Assembly (NCBI GenBank): GCA_018401055.1
Contig: JAGYLB010000084.1
Coordinates: forward strand, 13,728-77,727
Direction: 5' to 3'
Origin: Roseicyclus sp.
Lineage (GTDB): Bacteria; Pseudomonadota; Alphaproteobacteria; Rhodobacterales; Rhodobacteraceae
DNA length: 64,000 nucleotides
Made by a program: the position numbers and the translations under genes. The notes beneath the pieces are model-generated. The model saw only the letters and a list, made by a program, of their open reading frames with translations, was not told where the DNA came from and did not search any database. The stretch's first letter is position 1, and each line of letters opens with the position of its first letter. Below are positions 1 to 10,077 of the stretch, in pieces.

Positions 1-2353
1 GGCCGCTAGTTCCGTTAGCGAGGGTATAGCTGCCGCTTTCGCTGCCGTCGTAGATGACATTGGCGGCAACATCGGGCCGGAAAACGATCAGGTCTGAGTC
101 AGCATTTCCGGCATCTTCGCCACCGATCACGGTCGCATTGCCAAAGCCGATCTCGAAGACGTCGGATCCGGTGCCGCCATCCAGCGTCGTGTTCCCGAAG
201 CCGCCGATGAGTTGGTCGTTTCCGGCACCGCCATACAGGCTGTCGCCCGCCCCGGTACTGTTGCCCGCGATCAGGGTATCGTCGCCGTCACCGCCTTCGA
301 GCCGGTCATCGCCATCGCCGCCTTCGAGGCGGTCGTTGCCGGCCCCGCCCAGAAGGGTGTCATTCCCGCCGCCGCCCAAAACGGTGTCGTTCCCGCCTTG
401 CGTGCTGATCAGATTGGCATCGGCGTTGCCGGTGACGCTGTCATTGCCGTCGGCGGTGATGACATTCTCGAAATTCGTGAATTCCTGCGCGCCCGGTGAT
501 CCATCGGCCACGATGCCGGTCACCATGTTGACGGTCAGGTTGCGGTTGTCATCGGGGTCGAGCACGAGCGTGTCGTTGCCCGCCCCGCCATCAAGCGTGT
601 CGTCGCCTGCGAAGGTGCCATCGACGATGACAAGATCGTCGCCGCCGCCCGCATCCACGAAATCCGAGCCTTCGCCCGCGTTGATCGTGTCATTGCCGGT
701 CGTCGTCGGCGTGGGCAGCGCCGTGACAGTGACGTTGTCGATCAGAACGTCGGTTGAACTGGTGCCGGTCGATGTCGGGTTCGAAAAGCGGAGCGTGGTG
801 TTGGCGGTGGTGGCCGTGAAATCGACCGTGATGACCTGGTTCGATCCATTGACGACGGTGATGGTCTGGGCGCCGATCACCTGGCCGTTGGCATCGATGA
901 CCTCCACCACAAGGGTATGGTTGGCCGATCCGCTGCCGTTCTCGAAAGTGTTGAACGAAAGCTGGTAGTCGAAGCCGACCTGCGTGACGACGGTCTGCTG
1001 CGCGGTCCCGCCGTAGAAATTGTTGCCGGCGTTGAAGGCCAGCGCCTGGTTGTCGACCCATGTGCCGGCCCCGGTGACTGTCCAGCCTGCCGTTGTGCCG
1101 GTGGCGAAATCGCCGTTCGTCACCGTCACCGGGTCCGGTGTCGCGTTGTCGCCGAAGATGGTGTCGTTGCCATCGCCGCCGGTGATGCTGTCGGCTCCGC
1201 CGCCGCCGTAGAGCGTATCGTTGCCTGCTCCGCCATCGACGGTGTCATTGCCCTCACCGCCAAAGACGACGTCATCGCCGTCGCCGCCATCGATCTGGTC
1301 CTGACCGCTTCCGCCGAGCAACAGGTCATTGCCCCCCTCGCCATCGAGGATCACGTCCGAGGTTGAAGCGGATGCATTCAGCGTGTCGGCGAATGCCGTG
1401 CCGGAAACAAGCTCGAACCCCTCGAACGTGCCGGTCGTCGCGCCCGAAAAATGACTGAAGGATCCCGACCCATCCTGATTGAAGGTGACGGTTGCGCCGG
1501 TAGAGCTTTGCCAGTTGCGGAAATCAAGCGTGTCGAAGCCATCGCCGCCGGAGAGGACGTTGTTGCCGGCGTTGTCCCGGATGTTCACCAGATCGTCGCC
1601 ACCTTCCATGAAGATGGTGTTGTTTCCGACGCTGACATCGGCGGTGTCGTTGCCTTCACCGGCATAGACGAGGTCGTCGCCGCTCCAGTCATCGATCACG
1701 TCATTGCCGGCCCCGCCCAGAATGGTGTCGTTGCCGGCATCGGCATTGATGGTGTCGTTGCCGTCGCCGCCGATGATGTAGTCGTTGCCGGTGGTGATCT
1801 GATCGCCCTGCGCGTCGGTGTAGCCCGAGCCAAGGTTCATGTTGTCGTCGCCCGCCGTGCCATCGACGGCGGTCAGAAAATCCCCCGGAAAGCGGTCCGC
1901 GACCATGTCGCCGCTGGCGGTGACGACGCTGTTGAGGGTGAGAGACTGGATCGGCGCGGCGGTCAGCGCGATCTGGTCGGCGTTGTTCACCTCTTCCGGG
2001 GCGAGATAGGTGTTGCCGAAAACGTCCTGAAACACCGTCGCCGTGATCGTGGCGGTGGTGCCGTCGACATAGGTGATGACGGCGTTGTAGGTGGCGACCG
2101 CGTCGAAATTCTGCGCCGCCCCGCCATTGATCCGGAAGCTGTCGAAACCACCGCCATTGTCGGTGTCATAGGTGTCGTTTGCGTCTTCGGTCAGACGCTC
2201 GGCCGTCAGGAACTGGACATTGCTGTTCAGCGGGTTGGCGGCGCTGCCATAGGTCCCGAGGATACCGGCGGCGTTTTCCGCGACCTCGTTGCCCTGCGTC
2301 GTGTCGATCAGGGGCAGCGTACCCAGGAAGATGACTTCGAAACTTGTCGCCAT
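1..2353 (-). CDS. RTX calcium-binding repeat protein, C-terminus outside window
   Basis: One uninterrupted minus-strand frame of about 784 codons runs from an ATG at 2353 to the left edge. The N-terminus (FEVIFLGTLPLIDTTQG, then LTAERL and a TYVDGTTATI stretch) matches the head domain of Rhodobacteraceae surface proteins that usually end in a Hint domain; that end would lie outside the window. From about residue 170 come blocks of glycine- and aspartate-rich nonapeptides (GGDGNDTI, GGAGNDTL and variants), the parallel beta-roll that binds calcium and folds after secretion. Between two repeat blocks, roughly residues 425-550, lies a non-repeat domain (start NGDFATGTTAGWTV, end DVLIDNVTV) that resembles a beta-sandwich carbohydrate-binding module. 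An AAAGGTGGA ribosome site precedes the ATG. There is no classical signal peptide, consistent with type I secretion. Family assignment is firm; ligand and role are unknown. Confidence 0.85.
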   Translation of the reverse strand, partial: MATSFEVIFLGTLPLIDTTQGNEVAENAAGILGTYGSAANPLNSNVQFLTAERLTEDANDTYDTDNGGGFDSFRINGGAAQNFDAVATYNAVITYVDGTTATITATVFQDVFGNTYLAPEEVNNADQIALTAAPIQSLTLNSVVTASGDMVADRFPGDFLTAVDGTAGDDNMNLGSGYTDAQGDQITTGNDYIIGGDGNDTINADAGNDTILGGAGNDVIDDWSGDDLVYAGEGNDTADVSVGNNTIFMEGGDDLVNIRDNAGNNVLSGGDGFDTLDFRNWQSSTGATVTFNQDGSGSFSHFSGATTGTFEGFELVSGTAFADTLNASASTSDVILDGEGGNDLLLGGSGQDQIDGGDGDDVVFGGEGNDTVDGGAGNDTLYGGGGADSITGGDGNDTIFGDNATPDPVTVTNGDFATGTTAGWTVTGAGTWVDNQALAFNAGNNFYGGTAQQTVVTQVGFDYQLSFNTFENGSGSANHTLVVEVIDANGQVIGAQTITVVNGSNQVITVDFTATTANTTLRFSNPTSTGTSSTDVLIDNVTVTALPTPTTTGNDTINAGEGSDFVDAGGGDDLVIVDGTFAGDDTLDGGAGNDTLVLDPDDNRNLTVNMVTGIVADGSPGAQEFTNFENVITADGNDSVTGNADANLISTQGGNDTVLGGGGNDTLLGGAGNDRLEGGDGDDRLEGGDGDDTLIAGNSTGAGDSLYGGAGNDQLIGGFGNTTLDGGTGSDVFEIGFGNATVIGGEDAGNADSDLIVFRPDVAANVIYDGSESGSYTLANGTSG

Positions 2354-2687
2354 ATCAGCGATTCCACCTTTGCCCTGCCGTCAGCGCCGCGCCGACCAAG
2401 GCTGGCACAGACCCGTCGTTCCGGCGCGTCATGTCGTCCGCAGGCCGACGCCCACCATCCTTGGGCGTCACGTCACCCCGCTGCCTCATCTGACACAGGG
2501 CTCTTGCCAAAGGATTACGGACGAAAGTCGGGCGATCTTAGGGAACTATTGCAGCACGTGACCGGAAACACCTGACGAGACGCAGATCCTTCAACCGCCA
2601 TGCGCTGCAGAAAGACGCGCCTGTTGCCGTGAAACCGCGACCATTCTAGTGTCTCGCACCAGCCACAAGCGATAGTGCTAGACAGCC
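2354..2687. other. intergenic region between divergent RTX and GNAT genes
   Basis: This stretch of about 330 bases separates the leftward RTX gene from the rightward acetyltransferase and should hold both promoters. I see the RTX ribosome site next to 2353. I see no open frame with coding character, no convincing -35/-10 pair and no strong hairpin. Confidence 0.4.
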
Positions 2688-3167
2688 ATGACCCAGCATG
2701 CCTTTCCACGGTTTGACGAAGTTCTCGTCCATGATCCGGCCGTTGACGCGCTGATGGCCGCGCATGTGGCGCTGATGCTATCCCAAAGCCCGGCCGAAAG
2801 CTGCCATGTCATGACGGCGGACGTGTTGCGCGCGTCAGGCGCGCGGGTCTTTGCCGGCCGCGACGCGACGGGCCGCGTTGTGGCGATCGGGGCGTTCAAA
2901 CCGCTTGCCGATGATGCGGCCGAGCTGAAATCCATGCATTGCGCCGCGGCCTTGCGTGGTCAGGGGCTCGGGCGCGCCCTGCTTGAGCACCTGCGAGCCG
3001 AGGCGCGGGCTGCGGAGCCTGCGGCGCCTCTGGCTGGAAACCGGCTCGGCGCCCTGTTTCAGCCGCTGCGCGCGCACTTTACCTTTCCGAAGGATTTGTT
3101 TCTTGCGAGCCCTTCGGCGCGTATGCGGCCGGATCCGTGGAGCGTCTTCATGACCTGCGAGCTTTGA
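2688..3167 (+). CDS. GNAT family N-acetyltransferase
   Basis: A 159-residue GNAT-fold protein predicted to transfer an acetyl group from acetyl-CoA to an unknown amine. The acetyl-CoA binding motif A is seen as LRGQGLGRALLEHL near residues 89-102, and the C-terminus RPDPWSVFMTCEL is typical of the YsnE-like subgroup. Between residues about 105 and 145 the frame reads as low-quality alanine/proline-rich sequence. The other frames there contain the expected family pieces LWLETGS, RALYLSEGFVSCEPFGAY and then RPDPWSVFM, so several compensating indels have occurred while the ORF stayed open. The protein as written would lack its normal motif B region. It stands alone between the RTX gene and a tRNA. 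Confidence 0.8.
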   Translation: MTQHAFPRFDEVLVHDPAVDALMAAHVALMLSQSPAESCHVMTADVLRASGARVFAGRDATGRVVAIGAFKPLADDAAELKSMHCAAALRGQGLGRALLEHLRAEARAAEPAAPLAGNRLGALFQPLRAHFTFPKDLFLASPSARMRPDPWSVFMTCEL

Positions 3168-3209
3168 GCGTTTACGCTCGCCCGCTCTCGGCTATCCAAA
3201 GCCCATCGC

Positions 3210-3286
3210 GGCCCCTTAGCTCAACAGGATAGAGCAGCTGACTTCTAATCAGCAGGTTGAGGGTTCGAGTCCTTCAGGGGTCGCCA
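3210..3286 (+). tRNA. tRNA-Arg (anticodon UCU)
   Basis: A 77-nt cloverleaf with encoded CCA. The acceptor stem GGCCCCT pairs with AGGGGTC (one G-U). The D arm is GCTC/GAGC, the anticodon arm GCTGA-CTTCTAA-TCAGC gives anticodon TCT, and the T arm is GAGGG-TTCGAGT-CCTTC. The discriminator is G followed by CCA. No integrase or att-like duplication was seen beside it. Confidence 0.97.
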
Positions 3287-3403
3287 TATTCCCGACAACA
3301 GATTAACCTGCCGCATCTTTCGGGTGCGTCGGCTTTGGCCGCAAATTGACACTACCTGCGGCCAGCGCCATCAAGGGGCAGGAACGCAGGGGCAGGTGAG
3401 GCG

Positions 3404-4681
3404 GATGGTGACGCGCGGGGACGAGCCGATTTCGCTTTGGGATGCCACGGCCGAGGAACGCCCGCCCCAAGCCTCTTCCCTTCCGGACCGGGTCGACCTT
3501 GTAATCGTGGGGGCGGCTACACAGGCCTCTCCACCGCGCTGCATGCCGCGCAGGCGGGTATCTCCACCCATGTGATCGAAGCCCATGAGATCGGCCATGG
3601 CGGGTCGGGCCGCAATGTCGGCCTTGTGAACGCGGGCGTCTGGATGCCCCCCGCACAGGTCCGCACGGCGCTCGGCCCCGACTACGGCCCGCGCTTCCTG
3701 CGTCGGTTCGCCGACGGCCCGGCGCTGGTCTTCGACCTGATCGAGCGCCAACAGATCCGGTGCGAGGCGACGCGCGCGGGCACGATCCACGCGGCTCATG
3801 CGGCCTCGGGCCTGCGCGATCTGGAAGGGCGCTGGCGGGAATGGACCGACATGGGCGAGCCGGTCGAGATGCTGGATGCGAGCGCCACAGCGCAGGCGCT
3901 GGGAACCGACCGCTATGTCGGCGGGCTTCTCGATCACCGCGCGGGTACCGTGAACCCGATGGGCTATTGCCGCGGGCTAGCACGGGCGGCCAAGGCAGCG
4001 GGAGCGGGCATCAGCACGGGTGTGCGCGTCACCGGCCTGACCAAGCAGCCGGGCGGCTGGCGGGTGGACACCGATCATGGCGCGATCTCTGCCCGTGCCG
4101 TGGTGCTGGGCACCAATGCCTATACCGACAGCCTTGTCCCCGGGCTGAAATCCACCTTCACGATGATCCATTATTTCCAGTTCGCGACCCAACCGCTGGG
4201 GCCCGAGGCTGACCACATCCTGCCGGGCCGTCAGGGCGTGTGGGATACCGCCCCGGTGATGACCTCGATCCGCCGCGATGCGCGCGGGCGGCTGATCATC
4301 GGTTCCATGGGTCGGGTCATCGGCACCCGCGACCGGGGCCTGTCGCGGCGCTGGGCCGACCGCACGCTCAAACGCCTCTACCCAAGTCTCGGGCCGGTGG
4401 AGTTCGACGAGGCGTGGCACGGCCAGATCGCCATGACCCCCGACCACCTGCCGCGCATCCATGTGCTGGACGAGGGGCTCTATACCCCCATCGGCTACAA
4501 CGGGCGGGGCATCATCACCGGCACGATCTTTGGCCAGACCATGGCGGAACTGCTGACCGGCATGGACCCGGCGGATCTGCCGCTGCCTGTCACCGATCCC
4601 AAAGGCGTCGCCACAGCACCGGTGATGACCCGCCTTTATGCGCTGAGCTTCGCGGCCAACCAGTTCCTCAAGGGTCTCTGA
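3404..4681 (+). CDS. FAD-dependent oxidoreductase (DAO/DadA-PuuB type), one frameshift
   Basis: About 425 residues after correction. The start at 3404 gives MVTRGDEPISLWDATAEE; the dinucleotide-binding segment VDLVIVGGGYTGLSTALHA is restored by adding one G near 3512, where the frame changes. Downstream come the GSGRN motif used by glycine oxidase, D-amino-acid dehydrogenase and gamma-glutamylputrescine oxidase relatives (GHGGSGRNVGLVNAG) and a C-terminal FAD contact GYNGRGIITGT. The family oxidises secondary or primary amines of amino acids and related compounds. The stop lies one base before the hyuA start, so it is co-transcribed with a hydantoinase/oxoprolinase pair, and the substrate is probably linked to theirs. 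The exact substrate cannot be read from sequence. Confidence 0.85.
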   Translation, partial: DGDARGRADFALGCHGRGTPAPSLFPSGPGRPCNRGGGYTGLSTALHAAQAGISTHVIEAHEIGHGGSGRNVGLVNAGVWMPPAQVRTALGPDYGPRFLRRFADGPALVFDLIERQQIRCEATRAGTIHAAHAASGLRDLEGRWREWTDMGEPVEMLDASATAQALGTDRYVGGLLDHRAGTVNPMGYCRGLARAAKAAGAGISTGVRVTGLTKQPGGWRVDTDHGAISARAVVLGTNAYTDSLVPGLKSTFTMIHYFQFATQPLGPEADHILPGRQGVWDTAPVMTSIRRDARGRLIIGSMGRVIGTRDRGLSRRWADRTLKRLYPSLGPVEFDEAWHGQIAMTPDHLPRIHVLDEGLYTPIGYNGRGIITGTIFGQTMAELLTGMDPADLPLPVTDPKGVATAPVMTRLYALSFAANQFLKGL

Positions 4682-4682
4682 C

Positions 4683-6777
4683 ATGACGCCCCCCTCCATC
4701 CGCGTTGGTGTCGACATCGGCGGCACCTTCACCGATGTGGCGCTCGACGCGCCGGGCAGGCTTGTCACCGGCAAGGTGCTGACCGACTACGCCGAACCCG
4801 AGCGCGCCATCCTGACCGCGATCCTTGCCGCCGCGGGTCAGGCCTGGCATCGACCCCGCCGAGATCGGGCAGGTGATCCACGGCACCACGCTGGTCACCA
4901 ACGCGCTGATCGAACGGCGCGGCGCGCGCATGGCCTTCATCACGACCGAAGGCTTCCGCGACGTGATCGAGATGCGGTCGGAAAACAGGTTCGAGCAATA
5001 CGACCTCAACCTCTCCCTCCCCATCCCGCTCGTCCCCCGCAAGGATCGCTTCACCCTGCCCGAGCGCATGGGGCCGAAAGGCGAGGTCCTGCTGCCCCTC
5101 GACCCCGCAACCGCCCGTGCCATGGCCGAAACCATCGCCGCAGGCGGGTACGAGGCCGTCGCCATCGGCCTGATGCACGCCTATGCCAACGACGCCCATG
5201 AACGGATGATGGCCGACGCACTCGCCGCCGCCGCCCCCGGCCTCTCCGTCTCGCTCTCCTCCGTCATCTCGCCGCAACTGCGCGAGCTGCCGCGGTTCAA
5301 CACCGTCATCGCCAACGCCTATGTGCAGCCGCAGGTCTCGGCCTATCTCGCACGGCTGGTCACGAAGCTGCAGGCGGCTGGCATCCATGCCCCCGTCTTC
5401 CTGATGCATTCGGGTGGCGGCCTCATCTCCGTCGACACCGCCGCAGCGCAACCCGTGCGCCTGCTTGAATCCAGGCCCTGCGCGACGGCGCCATCTTTGC
5501 CGCCCGTTATGCCCGCGCGCACGGCATCGACCGGGTGCTGAGCTTCGACATGGGGGGCACCACTGCAAAGATCTGCCTTGTGGAACACGCCACCCCCAAG
5601 ACCGCCAACAGCTTCGAGATCGCCCGCACCTACCGGTTCAAGAAAGGCTCGGGCATGACCGTATCGACCCCCGTGGTCGAGATGGTGGAGATTGGGGCAG
5701 GGGGCGGGTCCATCGCGTCGGTCGACACGATGGGCCGCATTCAGGTCGGGCCACGGTCTGCAGGGTCCGAGCCCGGCCCCGCCTGCTACCAGCGCGGCGG
5801 GACCCTGCCCACTGTGACCGACGCCAACCTGATCCTCGGCCGTCTCGACCCCGATGCCTTCGCAGGCGGCGCCATCGTGCCGCTCTCCACCGCCAGCCGC
5901 AACCGCCATGCACCCGGTCGCGGCTGAGCAGGGCCTCACCGAACAAGCCACCGCCTTTGGCGTGACCGAGATGGTGGACGAGAACATGGCCAACGCGGCC
6001 CGCGTCCACGCGGTGGAAAACGGCCGCGATATCGAGGGTTTCACCATGGTCGCCTTCGGCGGCGGCGCGCCGCTGCACGCCTGCCAGCTCTGCGAGAAAC
6101 TGGGGCTCAAGGCGCTGCTGATCCCGCCCGGCGCGGGCGTAGGCTCCGCCATCGGCTTCCTGCGTGCCCCCTTCAGCTTCGAGGCGACACGCGGGCTGTT
6201 CCAACCGCTCGATGCCTTCGACGCGGATCTGGTCAACACGACGCTTGAGGCGATGGAGGCGGAGGCTCGCGCTTTCGTTGATGCCGGGGCGGCGGGCGCC
6301 GACACCGTGACCAAGCTCACCGCCGTTCCATTGCGCTACCGGGGGCAGGGCTGGGAAATCCCCGTGCCGCTGACCCAATCCCGCTTCACGTCCGCCGACG
6401 CCCCCGCCCTGATCGCCGCGTTCGAGGAGGCCTACCGCACCCTCTTCGGCCGCATCATCGACGGGCTGATGCCCGAGATCACCAACTGGTCGCTTGACCG
6501 TCGCCTCGCCGCGCGCCCGGGCCTGCGCCTGTCGCTCGTCTGACCGGCGGCACTCCCGCCACCCTGCGACCGCACCCGCCGCTTCTTCGACGCCGCCCTG
6601 AGGGCGGAGGTCGAGGCGGCTGAAATCCCCCGCGCCGCCATGACGCCCGGCATGATGGCCAACGGCCCCGCCATCATCACCGAGGATGAGACATCCACCA
6701 TCGTCACCTCTGCCTTCCGCGCCATCGGCCAACCCGACGGCTGCCTGCTCCTGATCCGCAAGGAGGGCCAGCCATGA
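4683..6777 (+). CDS. hyuA: hydantoinase/oxoprolinase family protein, subunit A (frameshifted)
   Basis: ATP-dependent amidohydrolase subunit of the N-methylhydantoinase / 5-oxoprolinase family, about 695 residues after correction. The N-terminal ATPase motif VGVDIGGTFTDVALD, the HGTTLVTNALIERRGA segment, the second nucleotide motif LSFDMGGTTAKICLVE and the FGGGAPLHAC motif are all present. Frame changes are needed near 4838, 5480, 5893 and 6545; each side of every break shows normal family sequence, so a complete gene is likely in the organism. The stop overlaps the hyuB start (ATGA). Together with HyuB it would open a cyclic amide (hydantoin, N-methylhydantoin or 5-oxoproline-like) using ATP. 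The neighbouring FAD oxidoreductase suggests catabolism of a cyclic amino-acid derivative. Confidence 0.85.
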
Positions 6778-8453
6778 CCCCCGACACCATCGACTTCCAG
6801 ATCATGTGGAACCGCCTGATCGCCGTGGTCGAGGAACAGGCGACGACGCTGATCCGCACCGCATTCTCCACATCGGTGCGCGAGGCGGGCGACCTGTCGG
6901 CGGGCCTCTTCGACCGGCAGGGGCGAATGATGGCGCAGGCCGTCACCGGCACGCCCGGCCATGTCAACGCCATGGCCGAAAGCGTCGGCCATTTCATCGA
7001 ACACATCGGCCCGCAGAACATCTTTGAGGGTGACGTCTACCTGACGAACGACCCGTGGATGGGCACCGGCCACCTGCACGACATCACGGTCGTCACGCCG
7101 GTGTTCCGCAAGGGCGTGCACATCGGCTTTTTCGCCTCCACCGCCCATGTGGTCGACATCGGCGGACGCGGCTTCGGACCCGACGGGCGCGAGGTGTATG
7201 AGGAGGGGCTGCTCATCCCCATCTCCAAATTCGCCGAGCGCGGCACAGTCAACGACATGCTGATCCGCATCGTCCGCGCCAATGTCCGCACGTCCGACCA
7301 GACGGTCGGCGATCTTTATTCGCTGGCCGCCTGCAACGCGGCGGGTGACCGGCGGCCTGCACGCGATGCTCGACGTAGTTCCGGCATCGACGACCTTCGA
7401 CGGGCTGTTTCGGATTTCATCCTGACCGCGAGCGACGGGGCTCTTGCGACCGGAGTGCCGCCATCGCCGCATAGGTGCCGGCGGGCAGCATACCGCAACA
7501 CCATGACCGTCGACGGGTTCGAGGCCCCGGTGGAAATGGTGGTCACGCTGCGGCGCCGAGGCATGCGCATTATCCTGCGCCGTGACTTCACCGGCACCAG
7601 CGGCATGAGCAGCTTTGGCGTCAACGTGCCCGAGGTCTATACCCGCGCCTATGCTTGCTATGCCCTCAAATGCGCCATCGCGCCCGAGGTGCCGAACAAC
7701 GCGGGCAGCCTTGCCCCCTTCGTCATCTCTGCCCCCGAGGGCTCCATCCTCGCCGCCCGCCGCCCCGCGCCGGTCTCGGTCCGCCACGTCCTTGGCCACC
7801 TCGTCCCCGACGTGGTGCTCGGCGCGCTCCACCTCGCCATGCCCGGCACTGTCCCGGCAGAAGGTGCCTCGGCGCTCTGGAACATTCAGATCTCCGCCCG
7901 GCCGACCGACCCCGACAGCGGAATGCCACCCGCCGAGATCCTGATGTTCAACTCCGGCGGCACCGGCGCGCGGCCCACGCTCGACGGCCTCTCCGCCACA
8001 GCCTTCCCCTCCGGCGTCTCGACCATGAGCGTCGAGGCGACCGAACACGTCGGCCCGATCATTGTCTGGCGCAAGGACCTGCGCCCGAATTCCGGCGGGG
8101 CAGGGGCCACGCGCGGGGGGCTTGGCCAGATCATCGAGATCGGCGCGCGCGAAGGCTACGACCTGTGGTTCAACGCCATGTTCGACCGCGTCCACCATCC
8201 CGCCCGCGGACGGGAGGGGGGGCAGCCCGGCGCACCGGGGCGGGTGGAGCTGTCGGACGGCACGACGCTCAAGCCCAAGGGGCGGCAAGCGATCCCGCAG
8301 GGCCAACGCCTGCGCCTTTCCCTGCCCGGCGGGGGCGGGTACGGCGCCCCGCGCCATCGCGCGCAATCTGCGGTCGCGGAGGATCTGGATGCGGGCTTCA
8401 TCAATGCCGAAGCCGCCAAACGGGACTACGGCAAGCCCCCGACCCAGGATTGA
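6774..8453 (+). CDS. hyuB: hydantoinase B family protein
   Basis: The 559-residue open frame is the partner of HyuA. Family hallmarks seen are the N-terminal segment with [14 protein letters not shown], then [13 protein letters not shown], the metal-site region [17 protein letters not shown], and [12 protein letters not shown]. The C-terminal half contains [15 protein letters not shown] and a glycine-rich end [10 protein letters not shown]. Between about 7335 and 7495 the reading frame drifts: FILTAS is in frame, while AAIAA and PAG are found in other frames before YRNTMTVDG returns. A cluster of compensating indels has altered some 50 residues there. The C-terminus is also arginine-rich and may be slightly shifted. 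Translationally coupled to hyuA by a 4-base overlap. Confidence 0.87.
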   Translation: MTPDTIDFQIMWNRLIAVVEEQATTLIRTAFSTSVREAGDLSAGLFDRQGRMMAQAVTGTPGHVNAMAESVGHFIEHIGPQNIFEGDVYLTNDPWMGTGHLHDITVVTPVFRKGVHIGFFASTAHVVDIGGRGFGPDGREVYEEGLLIPISKFAERGTVNDMLIRIVRANVRTSDQTVGDLYSLAACNAAGDRRPARDARRSSGIDDLRRAVSDFILTASDGALATGVPPSPHRCRRAAYRNTMTVDGFEAPVEMVVTLRRRGMRIILRRDFTGTSGMSSFGVNVPEVYTRAYACYALKCAIAPEVPNNAGSLAPFVISAPEGSILAARRPAPVSVRHVLGHLVPDVVLGALHLAMPGTVPAEGASALWNIQISARPTDPDSGMPPAEILMFNSGGTGARPTLDGLSATAFPSGVSTMSVEATEHVGPIIVWRKDLRPNSGGAGATRGGLGQIIEIGAREGYDLWFNAMFDRVHHPARGREGGQPGAPGRVELSDGTTLKPKGRQAIPQGQRLRLSLPGGGGYGAPRHRAQSAVAEDLDAGFINAEAAKRDYGKPPTQD

Positions 8454-8583
8454 GCGGCACTGCGAATCGGCGCGCCGCGGGGGCACTGCGGTGGGCCACC
8501 GACCCGCGATCCACGGCACTGGACGGCGAAATTCCCGGTCCAGCCGGGGGCAAGGGCCTTGAAACCGCCCCGTTTCCCGTGGC

Positions 8584-8619
8584 TTGGCAGTGTTCAGACG
8601 AAAGAATTATGCCTATAGT
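8584..8619 (+). promoter_or_regulatory. candidate sigma70 promoter for ihfB
   Basis: TTGGCA at 8584-8589 is followed after 17 bases by TTATGC at 8607-8612, with TATAGT at 8614-8619 as an alternative -10. The ihfB start is 44 bases downstream. Motif match only. Confidence 0.4.
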
Positions 8620-8662
8620 GATCGGAATCGCGCCTGCGCTGTCGCCTGGGAGGGACGCCAAG

Positions 8663-8947
8663 ATGATACGCTCCGAGCTGATCCAGAAGCTGTCGGACGA
8701 AAACCCGCATCTCTACCAGCGTGATGTCGAACGGATCGTGAATGCGGTCTTCGAAGAGATCATCGACGCGATGGCGAGCGGCAACCGCGTCGAATTGCGC
8801 GGCTTCGGCGCGTTTTCTGTGAAGCAGCGCGACGCGCGCACCGGCCGCAACCCGCGCACCGGCGAAAGCGTCGCGGTCGAAGAGAAGCACGTGCCTTTCT
8901 TCAAGGCCGGGAAACTGCTACGCGACCGTCTTAACGGAGACGCGTGA
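8663..8947 (+). CDS. ihfB: integration host factor subunit beta
   Basis: A 94-residue nucleoid protein that forms a heterodimer with IhfA and bends DNA sharply. It has the expected length and full family sequence: the N-terminal dimerisation helices ([11 protein letters not shown]), the GFGAF turn at residues 48-52 and the DNA-intercalating beta arm RNPRTGE at about 62-68. The start is preceded by GGGAGGGACGCC. In related genomes it directly follows rpsA; here rpsA lies 18 kb further on and hyuB is upstream. Followed at 22 bases by the lapA-like gene. Confidence 0.95.
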   Translation: MIRSELIQKLSDENPHLYQRDVERIVNAVFEEIIDAMASGNRVELRGFGAFSVKQRDARTGRNPRTGESVAVEEKHVPFFKAGKLLRDRLNGDA

Positions 8948-8969
8948 CGGAACCCGGAGGCCTTTTGGC

Positions 8970-9338
8970 ATGATCGTCCTGAGATACCTGAAATACACTT
9001 TCCTGATCGTCGTGGCCGTAGCGCTTGTGTTGATGGCGATGGCCAACCGCGAGACCGTGACGCTGGAAGTGATCCCGCCTGATCTGGCGGCATGGTTCGG
9101 CATCCAGTTCGGGATCGAATTGCCGCTGTTCCTTGTCGTGCTCGGCAGTGTGGTGGTCGGCGTGATGGTTGGGTTCGTCTGGGAATGGCTGCGCGAACAC
9201 CGCTACCGTGTCGAGGCCAAGACCCAGAGACAGGCCGCGAAGGCGCTGGAGCGTGAAGTCACGACCCTCAAGGGCCCCGCGCGCGACAGCCAAGACGAAA
9301 TCCTTGCGCTGGTGGACGGACCGCGGTCCGGCCGTTGA
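8970..9338 (+). CDS. LapA-domain inner membrane protein (DUF1049)
   Basis: 122 residues with two membrane helices (about residues 6-24 and 44-70) followed by a charged cytoplasmic coiled tail beginning [14 protein letters not shown]. This is the lipopolysaccharide assembly protein A (LapA/YciS) domain layout; in E. coli LapAB controls LpxC turnover, but this role is only inferred here. In Rhodobacterales it sits between ihfB and trpF, as seen here. No frameshift. Confidence 0.85.
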   Translation: MIVLRYLKYTFLIVVAVALVLMAMANRETVTLEVIPPDLAAWFGIQFGIELPLFLVVLGSVVVGVMVGFVWEWLREHRYRVEAKTQRQAAKALEREVTTLKGPARDSQDEILALVDGPRSGR

Positions 9339-9342
9339 TCCG

Positions 9343-9985
9343 ATGACCATGTCCTTCAAGGTCTGCGGGCTGACCCGGCCGCAGGATGTTGATGGCGCGG
9401 TGGCGGCGGGTGCGCGTTACGTTGGGTTCGTCTTCTTCCCGAAATCGCCGCGCAATGTGACACTGGATCAGGCCCGCGCGCTGGCGCTTTCGGTGCCGCC
9501 GGGTGTGGCCAAGGTCGCGCTGACGGTCGATGCCGAGGATGCGGCGCTTGATGCCTTGGTCGCGACCGTGGCGATCGACATGCTGCAACTGCACGGCCAC
9601 GAATCCTCCGACCGCGTGGCCGAGGTGCGGGCGCGCTACGGTTTGCCGGTGATGAAGGCGCTGGGCATCGCCACTGCCGCCGATCTGGCCCGGATCGACA
9701 GCTATGCCGAGGTCGCCGACCAGCTTCTGATCGACGCCAAACCGCCCGAGGGCGCGGACCTGCCCGGTGGCAATGGGCTGGCCTTTGACTGGCGGCTCTG
9801 GCCGGTCGCAAATACTGGACCAAACCGTGGATGCTGGCCGGTGGGCTGACCCCGACAATGTAGCCGAGGCGGTACGCCTGACAGGCGCGCGGCAGGTCGA
9901 TGTGTCGTCGGGGGTCGAGAGCGCTGGCTCAAGGACTCGAGGCTGCATGGCGGCTTTCGCCAAGGCGCTGGCCCCGTCCAACTGA
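9343..9985 (+). CDS. trpF: phosphoribosylanthranilate isomerase, one frameshift
   Basis: TrpF performs the third tryptophan step, converting phosphoribosylanthranilate to CdRP in a beta/alpha barrel. The N-terminal catalytic cysteine lies in [24 protein letters not shown] and the later LLIDAK are typical. After GLAFDWRL the frame breaks near 9805, and the family end resumes in another frame with the phosphate-binding LAGGLTPDNVAEA and DVSSGVES. The end [10 protein letters not shown] and stop at 9985 fit. Two in-frame ATGs lie at 9343 and 9349. It lies just downstream of the lapA-like gene and upstream of trpB. Confidence 0.9.
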
Positions 9986-10077
9986 CCTGTGGCCGTACCG
10001 TCTTTCCGCCGCCTTGCCCTTGCCCCGTGGGGCGCGCCACGCTACCCCTTCTCCTCGACCCAAGCCGGAGGCCCCGA

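Noticed and set aside
1451..2575. A 374-codon plus-strand frame opposite the RTX gene
   Set aside because: Repetitive valine/glycine product mirrors the RTX repeats; the minus strand has the recognisable calcium-binding nonapeptides.
3210..3286. tRNA-Arg as an integration site for a mobile element
   Set aside because: No integrase, direct repeat of the tRNA end, or phage-like genes in the following 60 kb.
7335..7495. Possible small inversion inside hyuB
   Set aside because: The minus strand reads a PAGTY-like piece, but the plus strand also shows FILTAS, AAIAA and YRNTMTVDG in order across frames, so indels explain it without inversion.
6432..8519. A 695-codon open frame on the minus strand across hyuB
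   Set aside because: Its product is an arginine/histidine/glycine-rich shadow of the GC-rich hyuB codons with no family features; the plus strand carries a clear HyuB protein.
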